The position numbers were made by a program, and so were the translations under genes. The notes beneath the pieces were generated by a model that saw only the letters and a program-made list of their open reading frames with translations, was not told the DNA's origin and did not search any database. A stretch of DNA of 7,741 bases from Gammaproteobacteria bacterium (GTDB lineage Bacteria > Pseudomonadota > Gammaproteobacteria > Tenderiales > Tenderiaceae), in NCBI GenBank assembly GCA_027001525.1, contig JALTMR010000073.1, positions 1 to 7,741 of the forward strand, written 5' to 3'. Below, piece by piece: positions 1-5,551 of the stretch. How positions within the stretch are numbered: position 1 is the first letter of the stretch; each line of letters begins with the position of its first letter.

Positions 1-66
1 GAGCATGGGGGGTAGGGATAGAGAGGTAGAAGTAGAAAAAACAGACGTGATGGCTGCTCAAACAAG

Positions 67-90
67 AAAACCCCGAATATCGGGGTTTTT
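67..90 (-). terminator. Bidirectional intrinsic terminator after the pilin gene
   Basis: A perfect inverted repeat has 10-base arms (AAAACCCCGA at 67-76, TCGGGGTTTT at 80-89) and a 3-base loop. Read on the minus strand it is a GC stem followed by a T run, 23 bases after the pilin stop codon. A T run on the other side (86-90) means it could also stop transcription entering from the left on the plus strand. The 66 bases to its left hold nothing I can identify. Confidence 0.85.
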
Positions 91-112
91 AACAGGTCAG
101 ACGACCAAATAA

Positions 113-628
113 CTAGCCACCGATTCGGGGCTGATACTTGTCTTCAAGTGTGCTGGTTGCCGCATCGACCGCCCAGGTCATCGCACCACCGGGGTTCAGC
201 GTGCCGTTAACCACAAGAGTACGTCCAGACAAAGGCGCAGGCACATCGACAGCTAAACCACCACAATTGGCGTCCTGATTGTTGCCATCTGTCATGAATG
301 TCAACGTCAGAGGAATCACGTTGGCAACCGCAGCACCTACCGTAATTTGCTCAACAATACCCAGGCAGGTCTCTGCCGGTGCAGAAGCAGCATCGGTGTA
401 TTCAGGAAGATCGGCATATCCCCCTGGCAATGCCCGGTTAACCGCCGCATATTCACTAATCGCAAACTGGATGGGGCGAAGCGCAGCCAATGGATCAGTA
501 GACGCCTTGGTCCGTACGGTGTAGAGCTGATATTGCGGAATGGCCACGGCAGCCAGAATGCCGATGATCGCAACCACAATCATTAATTCAATCAGGGTAA
601 AACCCTTTTGGTTTCTCTTGTTTCTCAT
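113..628 (-). CDS. Type IV pilin (PilA-like prepilin)
   Basis: This is a structural subunit of a type IV pilus, made as a prepilin, cleaved and N-methylated by the prepilin peptidase, and assembled at the inner membrane. The 171-residue product has a short basic leader (MRNKRNQKG) and the class III cleavage site G9/FTLIE, with the conserved Glu at mature position 5. A hydrophobic helix of about 20 residues follows ([18 protein letters not shown]). The C-terminus, DKYQPR, resembles the KYxP ending of PilA-type major pilins. Two cysteines, C88 and C122, could form one disulfide, but neither lies at the extreme C-terminus where the usual pilin disulfide closes. The frame stays open upstream to 817. 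I chose the ATG at 628 because GAGGAG lies 9 bases before it and the leader then has normal length. No other pilus genes are visible, so major versus minor pilin is undecided. Confidence 0.9.
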   Translation of the reverse strand: MRNKRNQKGFTLIELMIVVAIIGILAAVAIPQYQLYTVRTKASTDPLAALRPIQFAISEYAAVNRALPGGYADLPEYTDAASAPAETCLGIVEQITVGAAVANVIPLTLTFMTDGNNQDANCGGLAVDVPAPLSGRTLVVNGTLNPGGAMTWAVDAATSTLEDKYQPRIGG

Positions 629-637
629 CACAACATT

Positions 638-643
638 CTCCTC
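638..643 (-). promoter_or_regulatory. Ribosome binding site fixing the pilin start
   Basis: On the minus strand GAGGAG lies 9 bases before the ATG at 628. It rules in this start over the in-frame upstream ATGs near 772 and 817, which would give an implausible 60-residue extension before the prepilin leader. Confidence 0.75.
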
Positions 644-912
644 AGGATGATAGTTTATGTTCGTATGTTCAAAGCCAAATAGCCCACAGCCCATGAAGTG
701 GTACGAGCCGCTCTCAAAGCAGAACCCGCCCTCTCTCTTGTTGGTATAGTACCGAGCAATCCTTGCCACCATGAAACGTCCACTACCAGCAATGACTTCC
801 TCGTCATAACAAAACATGCCAAATGGAGCGTGTCCGCGACAATAAAGCGTTTTGTTATACCATCCCCTTGGTTCGAAATAGCAAAGCGCCCGTCTTCTGA
901 TGCCTCACCAAC

Positions 913-930
913 GTACCTGAATGCAGGTAC
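913..930. repeat. Short perfect inverted repeat (hairpin or operator candidate)
   Basis: GTACCTG (913-919) and CAGGTAC (924-930) are exact reverse complements around a 4-base loop, AATG. A TATAAT hexamer follows at 939-944, but no matching -35 lies 17 bases upstream of it. It could be a protein-binding dyad or chance; there is no T run to make it a terminator. Confidence 0.4.
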
Positions 931-979
931 TTACTCTTTATAATGATTATGGTGGCAGATACTAGCTCAACTCACTGAA

Positions 980-1008
980 TTGACGCAAGCAAGCCACACC
1001 CCTTAAAC
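980..1008 (+). promoter_or_regulatory. Weak candidate sigma-70 promoter for oxyR
   Basis: TTGACG (980-985) is separated by 17 bases from TTAAAC (1003-1008). The -35 is good and the -10 is poor (3 of 6). It would give a leader of about 135 bases. This is the best pair I found before oxyR but it is not convincing. Confidence 0.2.
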
Positions 1009-1150
1009 GGTTATTTTTGGCGACACTTTGGGGTAATGCCGGTCGCGCCCCGCTAAAGCTGCGTTATTATCTACCTCTATACGATTACGTGTTGATATTT
1101 AATAAAATTTAACCAAACATTCCTCCCACTGACCAGCAGGGCAAGCACCT

Positions 1151-2065
1151 ATGCATCTCCCCTCAATTCGCCAACTTCAATACCTGCTCGCCGTGGTGGA
1201 GCTGCGTCACTTTGGCCAGGCGGCAGCGCGCTGTTTTGTTACCCAGTCCACCCTCAGCACCGGCATTCAGGAACTGGAGAATCTGCTGGGCGCCAAACTG
1301 CTGGAGCGCACCAAGCGCCGGGTTAATCCCACCCCCCTGGGACTGGAGCTGGCCGACAGGGCGCGGCACATTCTCGACCTGTCCGCTAGCCTGGTTGAGG
1401 CAGCCCAAAGCGACAAAGAACCTCTGACCGGACCGTTGAAGCTGGGGGTCATCCCCACCATCGGCCCTTTTCTTCTGCCCAGGGTAATGCCCCTTCTGCG
1501 TCAGCACTTTCCAAAGTTGCAGCTCTATCTGGTCGAGGACCAGACAGCCCGGCTGCTGGAACGTCTGATCAGCGCCGAGATCGATGTCGCTGTGCTGGCC
1601 CTTCCCTACGAGCTGGGCAAACTGGAATACCAATCACTTTGGAGCGAAGATTTCTGGGTCGCTCTGCCCAGCACCCATCCGCTGAGTGAAGGCGGGCCAC
1701 TGGCTGCCGCTCAACTGCCGCTGGACGAGTTGTTATTACTTGAGGAGGGGCACTGCTTCAGAGACCACACCCTCTCCGCCTGCCAGCGCGAGGGGCGACA
1801 GATTCACACGGCATTCCAGGGCACCAGCCTCTACACCCTGATCGAGATGGTGGCCGGAGGTCAGGGCATCACCTTTTTGCCCGACATGGCGGTCGACACA
1901 AGCCTGGCCCAACATCAAGGCATCAGCCTGAGACCGTTGGCGGAAGCCGGCCCACACCGTGAGATCGGCCTGGCCTGGCGTTCAACCTACCACCGCAAGC
2001 ACGACCTGGCCCTGCTGGGTGAGTCCCTGACAGCGCTGATGACAAAAACAGTCACAGAAAAGTAG
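1151..2065 (+). CDS. oxyR: OxyR, hydrogen peroxide-sensing LysR-type regulator
   Basis: This is a LysR-family transcription factor of 304 residues, the usual OxyR length. The N-terminal winged helix-turn-helix spans about residues 3-62 (LRHFGQAAARCFVTQSTLS, then GAKLLERTKRRV). A periplasmic-binding-protein-like effector domain follows from about residue 93. The diagnostic element is EEGHCFRDHTLSAC: C202 and C211 sit nine apart, as do C199 and C208 of E. coli OxyR, which form the peroxide-induced disulfide. The segment GQGITFLPDMAV also matches OxyR. AGGG at 1138-1141 lies 9 bases before the ATG. Oxidised OxyR normally activates catalase and peroxidase genes, and both lie immediately downstream, which supports the name. 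The gene is convergent with the peroxidase gene and has no T-rich terminator of its own on the plus strand. Confidence 0.93.
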   Translation: MHLPSIRQLQYLLAVVELRHFGQAAARCFVTQSTLSTGIQELENLLGAKLLERTKRRVNPTPLGLELADRARHILDLSASLVEAAQSDKEPLTGPLKLGVIPTIGPFLLPRVMPLLRQHFPKLQLYLVEDQTARLLERLISAEIDVAVLALPYELGKLEYQSLWSEDFWVALPSTHPLSEGGPLAAAQLPLDELLLLEEGHCFRDHTLSACQREGRQIHTAFQGTSLYTLIEMVAGGQGITFLPDMAVDTSLAQHQGISLRPLAEAGPHREIGLAWRSTYHRKHDLALLGESLTALMTKTVTEK

Positions 2066-2079
2066 CCCGGGGGAAAACG

Positions 2080-2103
2080 AAAAAAGGGGTGCCGAAGCAC
2101 CCC
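2080..2103 (-). terminator. Intrinsic terminator of the peroxidase gene (UUCG loop)
   Basis: Read on the minus strand, GGGGTGC, a TTCG loop and GCACCCC form a perfect 7-base-pair stem (2086-2103), followed by six T (2080-2085). It lies about 67 bases past the peroxidase stop codon and 15 bases past the convergent oxyR stop. A second, bulged hairpin (CACCGCCTC with GAGG and CGGTG, 2139-2165) lies nearer the stop. On the plus strand the stem has no T run. Confidence 0.85.
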
Positions 2104-2169
2104 AAGCGGTTGGAAGGAAACAGGTTGTTACTGACTTTCACCGCCTCGGAGTGAGGCAGCCGGTGAGCG

Positions 2170-3216
2170 TTATTTCTGTGCACCGACCAGGCTGCTGCCA
2201 ACGGTGTCGGGCAAACGGGGCATGGTGATCACTGGGAACTCGCCGGTGAGGCTCTCAAGGAAAGCGACAATATCGGCCACGTCCTGGTCACTCATCTCGA
2301 TATTCAGCTGAGTTTTAGCCATCACACGCACCGCCTCATCCAGGGTCTCAACAGCACCGTTGTGGAAGTAAGGCGCAGTCAATGCCACGTTGCGCAGCGA
2401 GGGAACACGCCACATGTGCTTGTCCGCCTCGTCATGAGTCGCCTCAAAGCGGCCCTTGTCTTCAGACAACTTGTACTGCACGTCGTACTTGGTGCCGGGG
2501 ATCATGGGGAACTTCTGGTAGAAACCTTCACCCATCGGCAACGAGGTGGGGCCGGCGAAATTCGCACCACTGTGACAGGCGTTACAACTCGCCTTCTCAA
2601 AGGCTTTCATACCGCGTTTGGCCTGGGCAGACAGTGCCTTCTCATCGCCCTGTACGTAGCGATCAAAGGGGCTGTTACGCGTAATCAGCGTGCGTTCGAA
2701 TGTCGCAATGGCCTTGGCCATGTTGTCATAACTCACCGCGTCCTTGCCACCGAACACCGCGTTAAACTGCTCCACATACCCCGGGATGGCGTTCAAACGC
2801 TCCACCACGGCCTCGGCACTGGGCATACCCATCTCGATGGGGTTCAACGGTGGCCCCTTGGACTGATCTTCCAGCGTCGCTGCCCGGCCATCCCAAAACT
2901 GAGCGGTCAAAAACGCCGCATTCCAGACCGTTGGCGCACTGCGACCACCGCGTTGACCGTTCACCCCGACGGAGGTGGCGCGATTATCTGTCCCGCTGGA
3001 CATCACGTTGTGGCAGGAGTTACAGGAGACGGTGCCATCAATCGATAAACGCGGATCAAAATAGAGCTGCTTGCCCAGTGCCACCTTCTCGGCAGTGATG
3101 GGGTTGTCTGCCGGTACGGGTACCTCATTCGGCAACGCCTCAAACGCGGAAGCGCTGCTTACCATCAACATGGCAGCCACGCTGCCGCCCAATAAAGTGT
3201 GTGTGTAGTTTTTCAT
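2170..3216 (-). CDS. ccp: Periplasmic di-heme cytochrome c peroxidase
   Basis: This enzyme reduces H2O2 to water in the periplasm with electrons from small c-type cytochromes or cupredoxins. It has 348 residues, the family length. Residues 1-24 form a Sec signal peptide ending in SASA. There are two heme sites: C65-x-x-C68-H69 (N-terminal, peroxidatic) and C211-x-x-C214-H215 (C-terminal, electron-transfer). Against the Pseudomonas aeruginosa enzyme as I recall it, W108 (QFWDGRA), catalytic E128 (NPIEM), H285 (APYFHNG) and M299 (VMAKTQL, distal ligand of the second heme) are kept. The distal His of the first heme (H71 in Pseudomonas, 16 residues after the proximal His) is V85 here, in SVGVNG. 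I chose the ATG at 3216 because AGGAG (3224-3228) lies 7 bases before it; the TTG at 3222 would be only 1 base away. The gene is divergent from the catalase. CcpA and MauG-like relatives share this fold. Confidence 0.92.
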   Translation of the reverse strand: MKNYTHTLLGGSVAAMLMVSSASAFEALPNEVPVPADNPITAEKVALGKQLYFDPRLSIDGTVSCNSCHNVMSSGTDNRATSVGVNGQRGGRSAPTVWNAAFLTAQFWDGRAATLEDQSKGPPLNPIEMGMPSAEAVVERLNAIPGYVEQFNAVFGGKDAVSYDNMAKAIATFERTLITRNSPFDRYVQGDEKALSAQAKRGMKAFEKASCNACHSGANFAGPTSLPMGEGFYQKFPMIPGTKYDVQYKLSEDKGRFEATHDEADKHMWRVPSLRNVALTAPYFHNGAVETLDEAVRVMAKTQLNIEMSDQDVADIVAFLESLTGEFPVITMPRLPDTVGSSLVGAQK

Positions 3217-3271
3217 TGTCAAACTCCTGGTTCTATTTTTCGGTGGATATGAAGTTGTTGTGTTGGAACTG

Positions 3272-3300
3272 ATCTTAGAACCTGTCTAAGTCCAGGTCAA
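3272..3300 (-). promoter_or_regulatory. Sigma-70 promoter of the cytochrome c peroxidase gene
   Basis: On the minus strand TTGACC (-35, 3295-3300) and TAAGAT (-10, 3272-3277) are separated by exactly 17 bases. The transcript would start near 3264, giving a leader of about 48 bases. The spacer contains the dyad ACCTG-N8-CAGGT (3280-3297), so a regulator probably binds on top of this promoter. Confidence 0.65.
3274..3290. promoter_or_regulatory. Candidate OxyR/LysR-type operator before ccp
   Basis: CTTAG (3274-3278) and CTAAG (3286-3290) are inverted around 7 bases. The inner form TTAG-N7-CTAA matches the OxyR half-site ATAG-N7-CTAT at 6 of 8 positions with exact spacing and contains a T-N11-A LysR box. 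It shares TAGAAC-N4-CTA with the site before the catalase gene. It overlaps the predicted -10. I see no second half-site at the helical period needed for a full OxyR tetramer site. Confidence 0.4.
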
Positions 3301-3527
3301 CCGCTACCAGGATGTTTTTAATGGGTAAATTTCTATCTATCTTATTGAGAAAATCGATTTATAAAATCTATTTTGAAAACCGGCTCACTGAGAGCTGTCA
3401 TCGAACAACCCCTCCCCGCCGGAATAACCAAACATTTCTACGCCGCGTGAAAAAACCATCAGGTAATCCACCCGCAAGACGATATAGCTCACTCAACGCC
3501 TTTATATAGAGGGGAAAGGAGCACCCT

Positions 3528-3598
3528 TTTAAATCTAAATTACCAATCAATATAAATAATTTAATTAATTGGAAGAATCTATAGAACAACACTATAGT
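3528..3598 (+). promoter_or_regulatory. Candidate catalase promoter with A/T-rich upstream tract
   Basis: TTGGAA (3569-3574) and TATAGT (3593-3598) are separated by 18 bases. Directly upstream, 3528-3570 is almost pure A/T and could act as an UP element. Transcription would start near 3605, giving a leader of about 35 bases. The -10 overlaps the CTATAG dyad, so the real start point could differ. Confidence 0.4.
3579..3597. promoter_or_regulatory. Candidate OxyR half-site before the catalase gene
   Basis: CTATAG-N7-CTATAG contains an exact ATAG-N7-CTAT, the outer bases and spacing of one half of the known OxyR motif, and a T-N11-A LysR box. The inner consensus bases (T and A) are not kept, and a second half-site 22 bases either side is absent. 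It lies 43 bases before the catalase ATG, and the neighbouring oxyR makes OxyR the first candidate for binding. Confidence 0.5.
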
Positions 3599-3639
3599 TT
3601 CTCCGTCACCTCACACCATTTACGAACAGGAGTTCCACC

Positions 3640-5112
3640 ATGAGCCATACCCCGAAATGCCCTTTAACCACCACCAACGGCGCCCCCGTAGCCAACGACC
3701 AGACCAGCATCAGCGCAGGCGAGCGCGGCTCGCTGACCTTCGATAACTTTCGCATGTTTGAGAAACTGGCCCACTTCAATCGCGAACGCATCCCCGAGCG
3801 CGTAGTCCACGCTCGCGGCACCGGCGCCTATGGCACCTTTACGTTAACCAGGGATATGTCCCGCCATACCCTCGCCAAATTCCTCCAGAATGAGGGTAAG
3901 AAAACCGAGGTATTCGTGCGTTTTTCCACCGTTGGGGGCGGCCAGGACTCCAGCGACTACGCCCGTGATCCGCGAGGCTTTGCCGTCAAATTCTACACCG
4001 AGGAGGGGAACTGGGACATGGTGGGCAACAACACCCCCGTCTTTTTTCTGCGCGATCCCATCAAATTCCCCGACTTTGTCCATTCGCAAAAGAAAAACCC
4101 GGCCACCAACCTGCCCGATCCGGCAGCCATGTTTGAGTTCTGGGCCAACACCCCCCAATCGCTGCACCAGATGACCATTCTGATGTCGGACCGAGGCATC
4201 CCCTACTCCTACCGCCACATGCATGGCTTCAGCTCCCACACCCTGAGCATGTGGAACGACAAGGGCGAACGTGTCTGGGTCAAGTGGCACTTCAAGACCA
4301 ACCAGGGCATTAAAAATGTAACTAATGAAGAAGCGGCAAGCCGGTCCCCCTTTGGCGCACAACAGGATCTGGTGGATGCAATCAACCAGGGCGACTTTCC
4401 CAGCTGGACAGTCAACGTGCAGATCATGACCGAGGCCGAGGCGCGCGATTACCACATTAACCCCTTCGATCTCACCAAAATATGGCCCCATGCCGATTTT
4501 CCCCTCATCGACATCGGTCAGTTGGAGCTGAACCGCAACGTCGACAACTACTTCGCCGAAACCGAACAGGCGGCCTTCAGCCCCGGCAATCTGGTCCCCG
4601 GCCTCGGTGCCTCGCCGGACAAAATGTTGCAGGCACGCCTTATGGCCTACCCTGACGCCCAGCGCTACCGCGTCGGGGCCAACGCCAATCAACTGCCGGT
4701 GAACTCCCCCCGCTGCCCCTTCCATCACTACCAGCGTGACGGCGCCATGGCCGGCATGCCCCCCGCATTCGGTGATGACAACAACCAGGGCAGCAGCGTC
4801 AACTTCTACCCTAACGACCGCGTTAACGATGGTGCCCCGGCCCCCGTGGCTGATGCCGCAGAGCCGCCCATGCCCATCGAGGGTGAGGCCTGGATTAAAC
4901 CTTACGACACCCAGGAGGATGACAACTTCAGCCAGGCGGGGGCGCTCTACCGCCTGATGTCAGAGGATCAGAAAAACCAGCTGGCCGGTAACATCGGCGG
5001 AGCGCTGGCCCACGCCAGCGCCAGTGCCCAGGAGCGCATGTTGGCGCAACTGGCCGCAGCAGATCCCGACTATGCAGAGCGCGTTAAGAAGGCAACAGCA
5101 GCAGCGAGATAG
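3640..5112 (+). CDS. katA: Monofunctional heme catalase, small-subunit type
   Basis: This cytoplasmic enzyme splits H2O2 into water and oxygen. The 490-residue product has no signal peptide and fits the small-subunit catalases. The distal active-site signature FNRERIPERVVHARG carries catalytic H57, and GNNTPVFF carries the conserved N130. The proximal heme motif is RLMAYPDAQ with ligand Y337; position 335, normally Phe in this signature, is Met. Other family blocks are RDPRGFAVKFYTEEGNWD, SDRGIPYSYRHMHG, WPHADFPLIDIG and APRCPFHHYQRDGAM-like RCPFHHYQRDGAM. After about residue 410 comes the helical C-terminal part (ALYRLMSEDQK). AGGAG (3628-3632) lies 7 bases before the ATG. The gene is divergent from ccp and probably shares its peroxide control. 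The catalase call is firm; katA rather than katB is a convenience label, as I cannot assign the clade. Confidence 0.95.
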   Translation: MSHTPKCPLTTTNGAPVANDQTSISAGERGSLTFDNFRMFEKLAHFNRERIPERVVHARGTGAYGTFTLTRDMSRHTLAKFLQNEGKKTEVFVRFSTVGGGQDSSDYARDPRGFAVKFYTEEGNWDMVGNNTPVFFLRDPIKFPDFVHSQKKNPATNLPDPAAMFEFWANTPQSLHQMTILMSDRGIPYSYRHMHGFSSHTLSMWNDKGERVWVKWHFKTNQGIKNVTNEEAASRSPFGAQQDLVDAINQGDFPSWTVNVQIMTEAEARDYHINPFDLTKIWPHADFPLIDIGQLELNRNVDNYFAETEQAAFSPGNLVPGLGASPDKMLQARLMAYPDAQRYRVGANANQLPVNSPRCPFHHYQRDGAMAGMPPAFGDDNNQGSSVNFYPNDRVNDGAPAPVADAAEPPMPIEGEAWIKPYDTQEDDNFSQAGALYRLMSEDQKNQLAGNIGGALAHASASAQERMLAQLAAADPDYAERVKKATAAAR

Positions 5113-5120
5113 ACCACATA

Positions 5121-5156
5121 CGGGCTTCCTGGGCAAGACTCAGGAAGCCCGCTTTT
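5121..5156 (+). terminator. Intrinsic terminator of the catalase gene
   Basis: CGGGCTTCCTG (5121-5131) and CAGGAAGCCCG (5141-5151) form a perfect 11-base-pair stem with a 9-base loop, followed by CTTTT. It begins 8 bases after the catalase stop codon. Confidence 0.92.
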
Positions 5157-5551
5157 ATCCCTCCATCTTCTCTCCAGGAATAATGCTATTCACGCCTCCA
5201 CCCCTACTCACAAAGTAGCGATGCACCCGGCCAAAACCGTACATTTTGTCTAACATTCCGCAGGTATGAAAAACCCCTTATAGCGTTTCCCTCATCCCTG
5301 ATTCATTATTTATAACTTTCAGACTAAATCCATAAAAACAATATAACCACTTGTTGAACTTGGTATTTAATCCTCTTTATAGCCGTCTATCGGACAATCC
5401 GCCATTCACACACCCTTTTCCCGCCGAACATTAGACTTAGATAAACTCCAAGGATAAAATGTTTAACGTATAACAAATAAAGAGCAGGATTCAGCTGCGT
5501 GAATTCGCCAAGTGGCTCACCATTTTTCACAGCTGGCAGAAGGTAACCGCC
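5157..5551 (+). other. Intergenic leader region of the Gly/Met-rich gene
   Basis: About 395 bases follow the catalase terminator. No gene is supported here. The best promoter is TTGAAC (5354-5359), 18 bases, TATAGC (5378-5383), which would leave a leader of about 160 bases. A small dyad ATAG-N4-CTAT (5379-5390) overlaps its -10. The stretch 5270-5380 is AT-rich. Confidence 0.45.
5354..5383 (+). promoter_or_regulatory. Candidate sigma-70 promoter of the Gly/Met-rich gene
   Basis: TTGAAC and TATAGC are separated by 18 bases. Both hexamers deviate from consensus. The catalase terminator upstream means this gene needs its own promoter, and this is the best candidate in the gap. Confidence 0.35.

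Larger units (their letters stand above)
629..1150. other. Intergenic region between pilin and oxyR
   Basis: This 522-base gap separates the divergent pilin and oxyR genes. Short open frames cross it on both strands, but none has a good ribosome binding site or a recognisable product. It holds the pilin ribosome binding site and a perfect 7-base inverted repeat at 913-930, with TATAAT just after it (939-944). I could not find a convincing sigma-70 or sigma-54 promoter for the pilin. Confidence 0.5.
3217..3639. other. Divergent promoter region between ccp and catalase
   Basis: This 423-base AT-rich gap holds the ccp promoter and dyads at its left end and the catalase promoter and dyad at its right end. 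The middle (about 3310-3530) has short open frames on both strands without ribosome binding sites or recognisable products; I regard it as non-coding. It also holds a small inverted repeat, GATTT-ATA-AAATC (3356-3368), of unknown meaning. Confidence 0.55.

Noticed and set aside
758..774. Sigma-54-like promoter before the pilin on the minus strand (TGGCAAGGATTGC)
   Set aside because: The GG and GC dinucleotides are 8 bases apart; sigma-54 promoters need 10. It also lies more than 120 bases from the start codon.
629..817. Longer pilin starting at the in-frame ATG at 817
   Set aside because: It would put about 63 unrelated residues before the prepilin leader. The ATG at 628 has a strong ribosome binding site and a normal leader.
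2362..3048. 228-codon open frame antisense to the peroxidase
   Set aside because: It is a shadow of the peroxidase codons, with no ribosome binding site and no family resemblance.
3217..3222. TTG start for the peroxidase at 3222
   Set aside because: Only 1 base separates it from AGGAG, while the ATG at 3216 has a 7-base spacer and gives a normal signal peptide.
3345..3358. FNR/Anr-like box in the ccp upstream region
   Set aside because: Only the left half (TTGA) fits. The right half does not match ATCAA at the required spacing.
3312..3592. Two frames of about 65 codons in the ccp-catalase gap (one on each strand)
   Set aside because: They overlap each other, lack ribosome binding sites and have low-complexity AT-driven composition. 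The region is better explained as promoter DNA.
3559..3617. Full four-element OxyR site around the catalase dyad
   Set aside because: The positions 22 bases up- and downstream of ATAG-N7-CTAT do not match the second half-site.
3844..4728. 294-codon open frame antisense to the catalase
   Set aside because: It lies wholly inside a clear catalase gene, has no recognisable domain, and is expected from GC-rich codon use on the opposite strand.
5379..5390. ATAG-N4-CTAT before the Gly/Met-rich gene as a third OxyR-type site
   Set aside because: The spacing is 4 rather than 7 bases, so it does not match the dyads before ccp and the catalase.
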